Below are positions 8,469 to 17,572 of a stretch of DNA of 64,000 bases, piece after piece. A model generated the notes under the pieces. It had not been told where the DNA came from, ran no database searches, and was given only the letters and a program-made list of their open reading frames with translations. This DNA is from Hyphomicrobiales bacterium (GTDB lineage: Bacteria; Pseudomonadota; Alphaproteobacteria; Rhizobiales; Beijerinckiaceae), in NCBI GenBank assembly GCA_028290285.1, contig JAQGKD010000090.1, positions 1 through 64,000 on the forward strand, given 5' to 3'. Position numbers and translations under genes: made by a program. The number at the start of each line of letters is the position of its first letter. Within the stretch, counting starts at the first letter, position 1.

Positions 8469-9275
8469 TCAAGCGACCTCTTCCGTGACGACGTCGAAGC
8501 GGGCCAGGCGCGAGGGGCCGAAGTTCGTGGATAGCGCCACATCTGTCGCATCCCGGCCCGTCGCCATCAGGATTCGTCCGATGCGGGGCTTGTTGTGGCG
8601 GGCGTCGGACGTAATCCAGCGGCCGCTGAGATACACTTCGAACCAGGCGCTGAAATCCATCGGCTCGGGCACGACGGGCACTCCGATATCGCCGAGATAA
8701 CCAGTGCAATAGCGGGCGGGGATGTTCATGCAGCGGCACAGGGTGATCGCCAGATGCGCGAAATCGCGGCAGACGCCCGTGCGATCCGTATAGCCGCCAT
8801 GAGCGGTGCGCTGCGGATTGGCGTTCTGGTAATTAAAAGCAATGTGGTTGTGCACGAAATCGCAGATCGCCTTCACGCGCGGCCAACCGGGGGGCGTGTG
8901 CGCGAACAGAGACCATGCGAGATCCGCGAGGCGATCTGTATCGCAATATCTGCTGCCGAGCAGGAAGACGAGGACCTCGTCGGGAAGGTCCTTGATCTCA
9001 TGCTGTAGAGCGTTTTCCGGCACGGCGTCGGGCAGGCCCGTGTCATAGATCTCGAAGGCGGTGGAAATCGTGGTGAGGCCGGGTGGCGCCACGATGCGCG
9101 TGCAGGCATTGCCGAACCCGTCCGTGTAGTTCCAGGCTTCGATGGGCTGATCGAAGGTCAGAACCTGCTCGGTCAGGAGATCGACGCGCCGTGACGGATG
9201 AATGTTGAGGACCAGCATCATCGGCGTGGGCTGCATGCACTCGTAGGCGATGGAAAAACCGGCCCGAATTTTCAT
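8469..9275 (-). CDS. Transglutaminase-like cysteine protease family protein
   Basis: A 268-residue protein starting MKIRAGFSIAYECMQPTPM; a start 30 bp further upstream is possible. The core holds the catalytic cysteine in GVCRDFAHLAITLCR (about residue 169) and the later WITSDARHN segment that supplies the Asp/His end of the triad. The N-terminal beta domain is typical of bacterial transglutaminase-like proteins. Roles are usually peptide hydrolysis or cross-linking, often unknown. It lies 87 bp downstream of a second, longer transglutaminase gene on the same strand, and both probably share a transcript. Confidence 0.85.
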   Translation of the reverse strand: MKIRAGFSIAYECMQPTPMMLVLNIHPSRRVDLLTEQVLTFDQPIEAWNYTDGFGNACTRIVAPPGLTTISTAFEIYDTGLPDAVPENALQHEIKDLPDEVLVFLLGSRYCDTDRLADLAWSLFAHTPPGWPRVKAICDFVHNHIAFNYQNANPQRTAHGGYTDRTGVCRDFAHLAITLCRCMNIPARYCTGYLGDIGVPVVPEPMDFSAWFEVYLSGRWITSDARHNKPRIGRILMATGRDATDVALSTNFGPSRLARFDVVTEEVA

Positions 9276-9392
9276 TAGGCACATCCGATGGTTTGAGAGC
9301 GCCACGTGCGTCGAGCAGGAGCAAGACTTGCGCCGGAACGGCCTTGGGCTGAAAGCAGGGCAACGTCAGCTCCGGCGCACAGGTTCCGCAGC

Positions 9393-10301
9393 CTAACTTT
9401 GCGGCATTTCGTTCAATAGCTGCGCGTTTGTGGCGGTCGTCACGTTCACCTGGACGCTCATGCCGAGATCGTCCTTGGCGCGCCCGTGATAGCTGCCCGT
9501 CAGCGGGATGGCCTGCCGGGGATCGCGCGCGACGGCCACGCGGATCAGATCGCGGTTGCCGACAATTCCGTTGGTCGGATCGAACTCGACCCACCCGGCG
9601 CCGGGCAGATAGATCTGAACCCAGGCGTGAGTCGAGCCCCCGCCCAGCGTCGTCGAGCCGTCCCGGTCGGCGACATAGATGTAGCCGGTGACGAAGCGCG
9701 CGGCGAAGCCGAGCAGCCGCGCTGCCTCCATCATCAGCACGGCGAAGTCGCGGCAGGTTCCCCGGCGCAGGCGCAACGTGGTCAGCGGCGCCTGTGTGCC
9801 GGCTTCCGTGCGGCGGGAATAGGAAAAGCCCTCGTGGATCGCGTAGCACATGGTCATCAGCAATGTGCCCGTTTCCGTGGGGCGGCCGACATTGACGAAC
9901 TGCCGCGCCCAATGAACCACCTCGTCTGTCGTCTCGGAATAATGACGCTCCACGGTATGACCGAGATCCTTCATCTCGTCGGCATCGTAGACGAAGGGGT
10001 AGGTGAGGGCGGCGTCGTCGATCTGGAAATCGGGTGTCGCCTGCGGCGTATGGTCGAGCGTGATGTTGGTCTCGAAAGTGAGATGCGTGGACGCGCCCGC
10101 AATGCGTACGAGAGCCACGCAATTGCCGAAGACATCGTGGATCCAGCGAACGCCGCTGGCCTCGGGCGTCGTCTTCAGCGTCGCCTCGAGGAGGCGCTGG
10201 TCATAGCTGTCGCGAGGACGGAACATCACGCGATGTTCGCCAAATCTCACCGGTCTCGCATAGCGATAGGACGTCACGTGTCTGACTGAGAAAATCGTCA
10301 T
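9393..10301 (-). CDS. Transglutaminase family protein with N-terminal bacterial TGase domain
   Basis: This 302-residue protein begins MTIFSVRHVTSYRYARPVRF, the standard N-terminal domain of the group. It then shows a full triad: Cys in RRGTCRDFAVLM, His in GGGSTHAWVQIYLPG and Asp in WVEFDPTN. It is intact and of normal length. In many alphaproteobacteria these genes occur in pairs or threes with circularly-permuted ATP-grasp and alpha-E proteins; only the pair is seen here. It is transcribed leftwards ahead of the shorter paralogue. Confidence 0.9.
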   Translation of the reverse strand: MTIFSVRHVTSYRYARPVRFGEHRVMFRPRDSYDQRLLEATLKTTPEASGVRWIHDVFGNCVALVRIAGASTHLTFETNITLDHTPQATPDFQIDDAALTYPFVYDADEMKDLGHTVERHYSETTDEVVHWARQFVNVGRPTETGTLLMTMCYAIHEGFSYSRRTEAGTQAPLTTLRLRRGTCRDFAVLMMEAARLLGFAARFVTGYIYVADRDGSTTLGGGSTHAWVQIYLPGAGWVEFDPTNGIVGNRDLIRVAVARDPRQAIPLTGSYHGRAKDDLGMSVQVNVTTATNAQLLNEMPQS

Positions 10302-10456
10302 GCAATAACTTTAGGCCTGACGTCGCGGCGACCCCGCGGAGACGGCAGACTACCGATGCGGCAGTCGGGATGCCAGCCTGTCCTGACGATTCGATGAGCA
10401 GTAAATATGCAGTCCCGGCGTGGCCGGGACTGCCTGTTTCAGGTTGGCCCGAGTTT

Positions 10457-10708
10457 TCAGCGCGGCCGCGTCTGCTGGTTCTGCGAACGCTGCTCCTCCG
10501 CGTCGTCTCTCTTGTTGGCATTGTGGTGTCCCACCGCGCAGCCTGCGACCGCGCCCATCTTGCCATGGCCGACCAGGTGTCCCGCGACTCCCCCAACAAT
10601 TGCGCCCTTGATGCAACCTTTGGCCTCAGCCGGAGCTGTTAGGAGCAAGGGGACGAGCAGGCCCGCGCAGGCGAGGCTGAAAACCCTGAATCCGTGGATC
10701 GACTTCAT
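10457..10708 (-). CDS. Secreted glycine-zipper protein, 83 aa
   Basis: The protein begins MKSIHGFRVFSLACAGLLVP and has a signal peptide ending near APAEAKG. The mature part carries a glycine zipper (GAIVGGVAGHLVGHGKMGAVAG) and a polar tail. GGAGGTCACGAT precedes the ATG at 10708, which I prefer over a start 66 bp upstream that would bury the signal peptide. Small glycine-zipper proteins of this type are periplasmic or outer-membrane associated; function unknown. Confidence 0.8.
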   Translation of the reverse strand: MKSIHGFRVFSLACAGLLVPLLLTAPAEAKGCIKGAIVGGVAGHLVGHGKMGAVAGCAVGHHNANKRDDAEEQRSQNQQTRPR

Positions 10709-10963
10709 ATCGTGACCTCCAGTGTGCGAGGGGCAATCCCGCACGAGGAGTTTCGTTCGGTAGGATCCCGACATTTCAGACGCTAAGCATACGCAGCCGA
10801 ACCTGTCATACTAGGGCTTTGCCATTCTTTTAGCGAAGCTTCCGCATTGATATCGCTTACAAACACCGCACAGTTGAAGCAGGCTTGCGCGGAACCAGGG
10901 GCCCCCTGGGGGCTGGGAGGAGCGCATGTGCCCGCTTCCTTTAACTTCGTTGAGGAAAAGCAG

Positions 10964-11356
10964 ATGCCTTCGCAAGGTCAACAGCACTTGCCTCAGCTAA
11001 AGGAGGCAGGGATCACACGGCTCAACCCGATGAGAGGGATCTTCGCTTCAATCTGCAAAATGGTCCACAGCAAGCGCCCGCAGGACCATCTGGGGGAACT
11101 CACCCGTCTGTCCTTTCAGCTTATGTACAGGGCACGCGATCCGCAGGAGGCAGGCGCCGCCGCCGCATTCGCCTCCATGGTGATGATTTATGCGCGCGGC
11201 GTAGACGGCAGTTCGGCGGAACTGACCCAGCGCCGGTTGCTCGATCTCGAAGAGAAATCGAATACCCTCGCCGCTGTCATTGTGCTGCGAAAATGCCGGA
11301 TCAAGAGCTACCTCAAAACGGTCGCTCCCGATCCGAAGATTGTCAGCCCGATCTAA
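10964..11356 (+). CDS. Hypothetical protein, 130 aa
   Basis: The start at 10964 (MPSQGQQHL) has GAGGAAA 6 nt upstream; a longer frame opens 117 bp earlier without a ribosome site. The product is helical, mildly basic and has no signal peptide or membrane segment. An alanine-rich stretch at the middle (AGAAAAFASMVMIYARG) could pack as a helix. No family recognised. Its stop overlaps the stop of the convergent DoxX gene by 4 bp. Confidence 0.6.
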   Translation: MPSQGQQHLPQLKEAGITRLNPMRGIFASICKMVHSKRPQDHLGELTRLSFQLMYRARDPQEAGAAAAFASMVMIYARGVDGSSAELTQRRLLDLEEKSNTLAAVIVLRKCRIKSYLKTVAPDPKIVSPI

Positions 11357-11820
11357 AGTTCGCGCCCGATCTTGCGGTCGAGGGAAAACGGGCCGCCCCC
11401 GCGCAGCGCAATCGCCAGGCACATGAAGCCCCAGAGCAGCGTGTATTCGTAGCCCCTCTGGAGCCACGAAAATCCCGTGCCCCAATAAAGGACGAAGGTC
11501 AGGAACCCCATCTCGATCGCATTGGCCGCGGCGAAGAAGCGGGTGAACAGGCCGAGCATGATGCAGAGACCGCCGACGCCTTCGACGACCGTGAGCAACA
11601 CGGAAAGCCCATAATTGTACTGCGAGAGGTAGGGCACGCTGATGTCGAGCGTTTTCGCCTGCGCATCCATGCCTCGCAGGACCTTGCCCCAGCCGTGGAT
11701 CAGCAGGTTCCAGCCGACGCCGATTCGCACGATCGTCCATGAGAGCGGCAGCACCCGGTCGTAGAAACCTTGCAGCCCTGGAAAAATGCGCGCGGGCTCG
11801 TTCGGAAATTCGTTTTGCAT
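11353..11820 (-). CDS. DoxX-family membrane protein
   Basis: A 155-residue protein with four hydrophobic segments. The first carries RIGVGWNLLIHGWGKV, the DoxX hallmark, and the later ones LLTVVEGVGGLCIMLGLFTR and LWGFMCLAIALRGGGPFSLD. DoxX relatives sit in the inner membrane and act in quinone-linked oxidation or redox stress; the precise partner here is unknown. The gene stands alone, with a short AT-rich leader upstream. Confidence 0.9.
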   Translation of the reverse strand: MQNEFPNEPARIFPGLQGFYDRVLPLSWTIVRIGVGWNLLIHGWGKVLRGMDAQAKTLDISVPYLSQYNYGLSVLLTVVEGVGGLCIMLGLFTRFFAAANAIEMGFLTFVLYWGTGFSWLQRGYEYTLLWGFMCLAIALRGGGPFSLDRKIGREL

Positions 11821-12060
11821 GTTCCCCCCAAGACTTGTTTTTTTGACAGGCTAGCGAACTCGGGACCGAGCGCAAGCGCGATTGTTCAGGGAAGCCGCGC
11901 CGTCTCGTTGTGAACAGCGGACGTTCAGTGGCGCGCGAAACCAGCGTTCGAGTGTGTGTCCGAAATACCGCGTCCGCCGCGTAACCGATTTGTAACAGGG
12001 AGTGATACGTCCTGCCGTCTATCTCGTTGGCCCAGCTTCAATAAACGGCATGAAGGTCAT

Positions 12061-12981
12061 ATGAAAAAGCTCCTGTCCACCACCGCTCTCTGCATGATGT
12101 CCTTCGGCGCCAGCGCCGCCGATCTTCCCTCGCGCGTCCTCGCGCCGGCACCCTATGCGGCGGTCGTGCCCTTCGACGCCTTCGGCGCACTGTCGGTCGG
12201 TTACAATTGGGCCACCATCTCGCAGGGCGGTTTTAGCACCGATGCGAATGGCATCGATATGAGCGCCCGCGCTACTTTCGCGGCCCCCGTGTTCGAGCGT
12301 TTCGGCTTCCAGGCCGACGGCGAATTCAACCGCAACGTCTACAAGATCTCGACCGGCCTTGGCGATCTGAAGCGCAATTCGGCCGATCTTGCTGGCCATG
12401 CATTCTGGCGTGATTCGTCGGTTGGCCTCCTCGGCGTGATCGCTCAGGCCGTCAGCAACGAATCCAGCCTCGGCATTCTTTCCGATCGCCGCTATTTCCT
12501 GGGCGCCGAAGGCCAGTACTTCATCGGCAACGTGACCCTTTATGGGCAGGCTGCGTACGAAAACGCAAACTTCGGCTTACCCTTGGCGAGCGGCGTGACC
12601 GCGGATGGCGTCATCGTTGCCGCGCAGGCCCGTTACTTCGCGACGCCTAACTGGTCGGTGGCTCTTAAAGGCAGCTACGAGTCCATCAAGGCAAGTTTTG
12701 TCGGCAATAACATCAACCACAAGGGTTGGCTGGTCGGCGCCCAGACCGATTACCGCTTCGACAACACGCCCTACAGCGTCTTCGCGACCGCCGACTATCG
12801 TGACGGCAAGTTCAGCAACAACGGCGGCAAGGACCACGAGACGCGTGTCATGCTCGGCGGCAAGCTGAACTTCGGCTCCAAGACCCTGTTCGAGCGTGAT
12901 CGTTCGGGCGCCTCGCTCGACCCGATCCGGTCGCTGCAGGCTGTCATCCCCCTCGTGGGCGGACAGCAGCAGCAGCCCTAA
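12061..12981 (+). CDS. Outer-membrane beta-barrel protein
   Basis: Starting MKKLLSTTALCMMSFGASAA, the 306-residue product has a cleaved signal peptide and a mature end ADLPSRVLAPAPYAA, a typical alphaproteobacterial barrel lead-in. The body is alternating aromatic and glycine-rich strands. A frame opens 105 bp upstream, but the leader begins at 12061 with AAGG just before it. Unlike Omp25/31 proteins it does not end in a terminal Phe strand; the tail is PLVGGQQQQP. It could be a small porin; substrate unknown. A strong terminator follows 16 bp after the stop. Confidence 0.8.
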   Translation: MKKLLSTTALCMMSFGASAADLPSRVLAPAPYAAVVPFDAFGALSVGYNWATISQGGFSTDANGIDMSARATFAAPVFERFGFQADGEFNRNVYKISTGLGDLKRNSADLAGHAFWRDSSVGLLGVIAQAVSNESSLGILSDRRYFLGAEGQYFIGNVTLYGQAAYENANFGLPLASGVTADGVIVAAQARYFATPNWSVALKGSYESIKASFVGNNINHKGWLVGAQTDYRFDNTPYSVFATADYRDGKFSNNGGKDHETRVMLGGKLNFGSKTLFERDRSGASLDPIRSLQAVIPLVGGQQQQP

Positions 12982-12997
12982 TCGGTCCTCAACGATC

Positions 12998-13034
12998 GGC
13001 CCGGCGGCTCACGAGCCGCCGGGCCATTTTTTTC
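12998..13034 (+). terminator. Rho-independent terminator after the barrel gene
   Basis: A perfect 12-bp GC-rich stem (arm GGCCCGGCGGCT), a 4-nt loop and a run of seven T follow the stop at 12981. The T run is on the + strand only, so it ends the barrel transcript; the convergent hydrolase operon ends just to the right. Confidence 0.9.
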
Positions 13035-13040
13035 AATGGC

Positions 13041-14105
13041 TCAAAGATGCTCTGCCATCCAGTCCGCCGTCAGCGGCCGGAATTTGTAGGGAATATTGAA
13101 GCAGACGTGGTTGCCTTCCTCGTAGACCACGAGGTCGACGGGCCCACTCACCGCGGCAGCCAGACGATTGCCCTCGCTGGCCGGGATGATCTTGTCCCCC
13201 GCGCCGAAGACGATCAGCAGCGGACACCTGATCTGGTCCGCGACCTTTTCCAGACTGAGTTCATGCGCGTAGGCGAGCGCTTCTTCCCGCGTCTCGAGAT
13301 GCGCGCGAATGCGGAACAGATCCTGCGATACCTCGGGCATCTGCGGCAGCACCGGCCCGAAATTGAAGGGGCCGCAATTGGCCACGCACGCCTTGATCCG
13401 GGGTTCGAGAGCCGCCGATAGAGGCGCATAGAGCGCACCCAGGCTTTGCCCCACGACACCGATGCGCGCCGCATCCACATCGCGGCGTTGCTCGAGCGCA
13501 TCGACGACCGCGCCCATCACGCGCCCCCAATGCGGCGTGATCGGCATGGTCGCCGCGCATTCGCCTTGCCCGGGACCGTCGAGCGTCAAGGTCGCCATGC
13601 CCCGGCTGACGAAGGAATCGCTCCAGCTGTGTAGCTCCTCCTTCGCCGCATCGAGGCCCGGAAGAATGATCGCGACCGGAGGCCGCTCCAGTCCCGTCGG
13701 TCGGCGCAGATAGGCGTAGAGCTGGTGCTCGCCATAGGGAATGACGACGCGCTCCATCGCCGGCTCGATGCCGCCCGGAGCCGACGCGGCGGCGTAGCAC
13801 CGAAGCATGTTGCCATGCGCCGCCTGATACTCGGCGGGCTTCGCGCCGAACAGATGCTTGGCGTAGTGATAATAGATCGCTGCCCGCAGCCATGCTTCGG
13901 ACGCAGTCAGCGCTCGCCCCCTCGCAGCCGCCTCCGCCGCGAGGGTTTCGTGACGCAGGGCCTCGTCAGACCAGATGCGGCACCAGTCGTCCCAGCGATC
14001 GATGCGGGCCACCAGCCGCTTCATGTCGTTGGGGTCGACGCCTGTCGCAATATAGCGGGGCGTGAAATGCGCGAAGATGAGATCGACCTGTGGATCGCTC
14101 GCCAT
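13041..14105 (-). CDS. Alpha/beta hydrolase, dihydropseudooxynicotine-hydrolase-like
   Basis: A 354-residue protein with an N-terminal helical cap (about 1-130) and a C-terminal alpha/beta-hydrolase fold. The nucleophile elbow is GVVGQSLGALYAP, the acid lies in FGAGDKIIP and the His in EEGNHVCFN. Cap plus fold length match FrsA-like and 2,6-dihydropseudooxynicotine C-C hydrolases. It is the last gene of the leftward ABC-transporter operon, 26 bp after a binding protein, so it probably acts on the imported compound. Family call is good; substrate is not known. Confidence 0.8.
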   Translation of the reverse strand: MASDPQVDLIFAHFTPRYIATGVDPNDMKRLVARIDRWDDWCRIWSDEALRHETLAAEAAARGRALTASEAWLRAAIYYHYAKHLFGAKPAEYQAAHGNMLRCYAAASAPGGIEPAMERVVIPYGEHQLYAYLRRPTGLERPPVAIILPGLDAAKEELHSWSDSFVSRGMATLTLDGPGQGECAATMPITPHWGRVMGAVVDALEQRRDVDAARIGVVGQSLGALYAPLSAALEPRIKACVANCGPFNFGPVLPQMPEVSQDLFRIRAHLETREEALAYAHELSLEKVADQIRCPLLIVFGAGDKIIPASEGNRLAAAVSGPVDLVVYEEGNHVCFNIPYKFRPLTADWMAEHL

Positions 14106-14131
14106 GGTTTTCTACTCCCGTTTCGCCGAAT

Positions 14132-15094
14132 TCACTTCGCCTTCGGCAGAAATTCCTCGGTGTAGAATTTCGAGAGGTCGGGCTTGCTGGGGAACGTGCC
14201 CATGTCGACCATGGATTGCGAGATCACATCGAGCGCCTGCTGGTCGAACTTGCCGGTGCGGTTGTAGTGGGGCATCAGCAGGTCGAACAGCTTGCCCGAG
14301 AGAGCCTCGGACATGTTCAGCGTCTCGCCGGCAATCTTCACGGATTCCGCGCGGTGGGAGGCCATGTAGTCGAGCCCGTCGAACCAGCAGGCCAGAAACT
14401 TCTTCACGGTATCGGGATGATTCGTGATGATGCCGTTGGTCGCGAAAATGACGTGGATATGAAAATGCGGCACGATATCGCCGAAGCGCACGAGCGTCAG
14501 GCCGCTGCCTTCCTCATCCATGTGTCCGGCCGTCCCCGCCTCGACCACCATGCCGTCGATCTGCTTCGTTTTGAGGGCGGCCGTCTGCGCGCTGAAGCTG
14601 CCGAGCGGCACCATCGTCATGCCGTCCTTGCCCCAGCCCTGCTTGAGCGACAAAGAACGCGCCGCCCATTCGGTGAGGGACCCGCGCGTGGACATGCTGA
14701 TCTTCCGGCCCTTGAGATCCGCGACGGTCTTGACGGGACCGTCCTTCAGAACGACGAGCGCCAGATCCTCCGGCGCATCCGCCATGGCGGCGATCGCCTT
14801 CTCAGGCGCGCCCTTTGCGAGGAAGCCCATCTCAGGCCCCGCGCCGAGCCCTATGTCGACGCTGTCGGCGGAGAGCGCCTGATGCAGCTGCGAACTGCCG
14901 CTGAAGACGGTCTTCTGGACGTCGAGATCCTGCTTCTTGCAAAGCCCGGCCTGCATGGCGATGTCGAGCGGCACGAAGGAATAGGCGGGCTGCGAAATGC
15001 CCACGCGCACGCTGGTCGCGGCCATGGCCGACGATGCAAAGACGAGCGCGGTGACGCTGGCGAGAAGACGGACGGTCCTGGAACTGGCGTTCAT
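14132..15094 (-). CDS. ABC transporter substrate-binding protein (SsuA/NMT1 type), exported
   Basis: The 320-residue product begins MNASSRTVRLLASVTALVF with a signal peptide ending at SAMAA. The mature part has VRVGISQPAYSFVPLDIAMQ, GAGPEMGFLAKGAP and KTVADLKGRKISM, all typical of sulfonate/nitrate/taurine-type receptors. It lies 38 bp after a second binding protein that lacks a leader and 26 bp before the hydrolase. It is probably the true periplasmic receptor for the adjacent permease pair. Confidence 0.9.
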   Translation of the reverse strand: MNASSRTVRLLASVTALVFASSAMAATSVRVGISQPAYSFVPLDIAMQAGLCKKQDLDVQKTVFSGSSQLHQALSADSVDIGLGAGPEMGFLAKGAPEKAIAAMADAPEDLALVVLKDGPVKTVADLKGRKISMSTRGSLTEWAARSLSLKQGWGKDGMTMVPLGSFSAQTAALKTKQIDGMVVEAGTAGHMDEEGSGLTLVRFGDIVPHFHIHVIFATNGIITNHPDTVKKFLACWFDGLDYMASHRAESVKIAGETLNMSEALSGKLFDLLMPHYNRTGKFDQQALDVISQSMVDMGTFPSKPDLSKFYTEEFLPKAK

Positions 15095-15132
15095 GAGGTT
15101 CACTCCCGGTGTTTTTTTAATGCGTTGAAAGT

Positions 15133-16035
15133 TCAGAGGCTCGCGAGCGCTTCGCGATAGAAGCTCTCGTCGATGTAAAGCTCCGCCGGAGCGGGAATCG
15201 GGTTGCCCTTGAAGGCGGCGCGCAACGCGAGGACCTTCGCCATGCCCGCGTGGTCGATCCGCGCGTCGACCGAGAAGCCGAGCGCGGGGTCGGACATCTG
15301 CGCGAAACAATCGGAGGCCATCTCGGGCGTCAGCTCCATGCGCTCTGCCAGCAGCGCGATGGCCTGCATGCGGTTCGCCGGATCGAGCACCCATCGCAAC
15401 CCCTCGACATAGGCGGCGAGATAGGATGAGAGCGTAGCCCGGTTCGCCTGCGCCCAGGCGCGCTGCACGAAGCCGCCCGTCGATTGATAGGCGCCGATGA
15501 CCTTCGCAGGGTCGTCGAGCACCGCGAGACCCGAACGCTGCGCCATCAGGTTGAAGGGCAGGTTGAGCATGGCGAAATCGATCTTGCCGGCCTGCAGGGC
15601 TTCGAGCCGGAAACGCGTCGCCCCGATCGGCAGCACCTTGTAGTCGCCAGGCTTCATGCCGTTGCGCGCGAGCATGTCGTAGACGACGAGCGCGAAGGCC
15701 GTGTCGGGCGCATCCACGCCCAGGATCTTGCCGCGCAGATCCTCGTAGGACGTAATCTCCGGCCGCACGACGAGCTTGTTGAAGGCCTGGTCGAGGCCGA
15801 TGACGATGGCGATATCTTCGCCCGCCACATCGACCATCGCGACCGCATTGTCGATGGCCGCGTGCGCGATGTCATAGAGGCCCTTGCCCAGCCCCTCGCG
15901 CTGCTGTTCCGAACTCGTGGTGAACGTGGTCTCGACGCTCAGGTCCCGTTTGGCGAAAAAGCCGTTCGCCTCGGCGGCGAAATTCGGCAGGTTCTGCACT
16001 CCGGGGAAAACGATCAGCCGCATCTTGTCTGTCAT
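15133..16035 (-). CDS. SsuA/THI5-like binding protein without signal peptide
   Basis: Starting at the ATG that overlaps the upstream permease stop (ATGA), the product is 301 residues, opening MTDKMRLIVFPGVQNLPNFA. It has the family pattern SYEDLRGKILGVDAPDTAFAL but no hydrophobic leader; a GTG 6 bp upstream does not change this. Its position between permease and exported receptor is unusual, because one operon carries two receptors of which only one is predicted to leave the cytoplasm. It may be a cytoplasmic ligand sensor or an enzyme-like relative such as THI5. Confidence 0.75.
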   Translation of the reverse strand: MTDKMRLIVFPGVQNLPNFAAEANGFFAKRDLSVETTFTTSSEQQREGLGKGLYDIAHAAIDNAVAMVDVAGEDIAIVIGLDQAFNKLVVRPEITSYEDLRGKILGVDAPDTAFALVVYDMLARNGMKPGDYKVLPIGATRFRLEALQAGKIDFAMLNLPFNLMAQRSGLAVLDDPAKVIGAYQSTGGFVQRAWAQANRATLSSYLAAYVEGLRWVLDPANRMQAIALLAERMELTPEMASDCFAQMSDPALGFSVDARIDHAGMAKVLALRAAFKGNPIPAPAELYIDESFYREALASL

Positions 16036-16811
16036 TGCCACGCACCCTTCGCGGTCACGCGGGCCTGCACCCAGCGCAGGATTTCATTGAAGGCCATGGC
16101 CATGGCCGCCGCCACGAGAACGAGACCGAACAGGCTCGTCGGATCGAAGGTTTCGGTGAACTGCCGCGTGAAGAAGCCGATGCCCCGCGAGGACGCGTAG
16201 AGCTCCGCCAGTAACACGCCGAGCAGGGAGGCGATCATGGCGAGCCGCAGACTGGTGAAGAAACTCGGCAGCATGTGCGGGAACAGAATGTAGCGAAACC
16301 GCTGCCACGCGCTCGCGCCCATGGATCGCGCGCTCAGGCGAAGAATCGGCTTCACGTCGCGCAGGCTCGCAGCGACCGTCAGGATCACCGGAAAGACGCC
16401 ATGCGTGATGCCGAACGTGATTTTGGAGGCGGTGCCGACGCCAGCCAGCAGCATGACAATGGGCAGGATCGTGATCTGCGGCGTCCCGTACAGCAGCAGC
16501 ACGATCGGCATCAGGCTGCGCCGCGACAGGTCCGTCGCGCCGATGATCAGTGCGATCGCGAGACCGATCACGACGGAGCAGACGAAGGAGATCGCCAGTT
16601 CGCCCATGAGCATCAGGAAGGCATCCGTCATGCCCGGGCGCGCGAAGAGCTTGCCGAGCGATCCGATCACGCGCGACGGCGGACTTAGGAACATCGGATC
16701 GACGAACCAGCGCGCCGCGATTTCCCAGACAACGAACATCAGCAGCACGACGCCCGCGCGCGCCAGCAGCACGGAGGCGCGGTGGAACCGGACGGAGGAG
16801 CGCTTCTTCAT
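16032..16811 (-). CDS. ABC transporter permease (SsuC/TauC type)
   Basis: A 259-residue integral membrane protein with about six segments and the permease coupling loop LSARSMGASAWQRFRYILFPHMLP, the EAA motif of BPD-type permeases. The start ATG at 16811 overlaps the previous permease stop, and its own stop overlaps the next gene start, both by 4 bp, indicating translational coupling. It pairs with the permease upstream and the ATPase at 17569. Confidence 0.9.
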   Translation of the reverse strand: MKKRSSVRFHRASVLLARAGVVLLMFVVWEIAARWFVDPMFLSPPSRVIGSLGKLFARPGMTDAFLMLMGELAISFVCSVVIGLAIALIIGATDLSRRSLMPIVLLLYGTPQITILPIVMLLAGVGTASKITFGITHGVFPVILTVAASLRDVKPILRLSARSMGASAWQRFRYILFPHMLPSFFTSLRLAMIASLLGVLLAELYASSRGIGFFTRQFTETFDPTSLFGLVLVAAAMAMAFNEILRWVQARVTAKGAWQ

Positions 16812-17572
16812 CTGCGCGCTCCCAGCCGTTCGAGGACGGTGAGGGCGAGATTCAGCAGTGTTGAAACGCAGATGACGATCAGGATCCACGCATACATCAG
16901 CTCGGAATCCATGGCCTGCGACGATTCTGCGATCTCATGCCCAAGTCCGCCGAAGGAGGCGATGGTCTCGCCGCCCAGCACGGAGAGAAAGGCGAGCGTC
17001 AGCCCCATGCGCAGGCCCGCCAGCAGCACGGGAATGGCAGTCGGCAGCAGCACGTAGCGCAACATGTGCCAGTTCGACGCGCCCATGGAGCGGGCGGCGC
17101 GCACATGCACCGGATCGACGCTGGCGAACGCCGTGATCGTATTGAGGACGATGGGGAAGAAGCTGATCGTAATGCCCAGCGCGATCTTCGAGCCCGGCCC
17201 GAGCCCGAACAGCAGCGCGAAGAGCGGAAAGAACAGGATCGCGGGCACCGCATTGATGCTGGTGAACAGCGGGTCGAACACCTCGACCAGCCACGCTGAG
17301 CGCGTCACGAGATAGCTGGCGACAATGCCTGCCACCGTCGAGATCGCGAAGGCAACGGCGACCTCGTGCATCGTCGTTCCCAGCGGCTCCAGGAAGGTAG
17401 CGTTCGTCACGAGCAGCGCCACGCGCTGAAAAACGCCAGTCGGCTCGGGCAGCAGGATCGCCGGTACATGCCAGACATGCGTCGAGGCGTACCAGAGCGC
17501 CACCAGCGCGCCCACGAAGACGCTCTGGGCGACGACGCCACCAACAGAGAAGAAAGACCGTTCCTGGTTCAC
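16808..17572 (-). CDS. ABC transporter permease (SsuC/TauC type)
   Basis: A 254-residue permease starting at a GTG (VNQERSFFSVGG) that overlaps the ATPase stop as GTGA. It carries the EAA-type loop ARSMGASNWHMLRYVLLPTAIP and six hydrophobic segments. A much longer open frame runs upstream through the ATPase gene, but that part is a shadow. With its partner at 16032 it would form a heterodimeric channel of the taurine/nitrate uptake family. Confidence 0.9.
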   Translation of the reverse strand: MNQERSFFSVGGVVAQSVFVGALVALWYASTHVWHVPAILLPEPTGVFQRVALLVTNATFLEPLGTTMHEVAVAFAISTVAGIVASYLVTRSAWLVEVFDPLFTSINAVPAILFFPLFALLFGLGPGSKIALGITISFFPIVLNTITAFASVDPVHVRAARSMGASNWHMLRYVLLPTAIPVLLAGLRMGLTLAFLSVLGGETIASFGGLGHEIAESSQAMDSELMYAWILIVICVSTLLNLALTVLERLGARR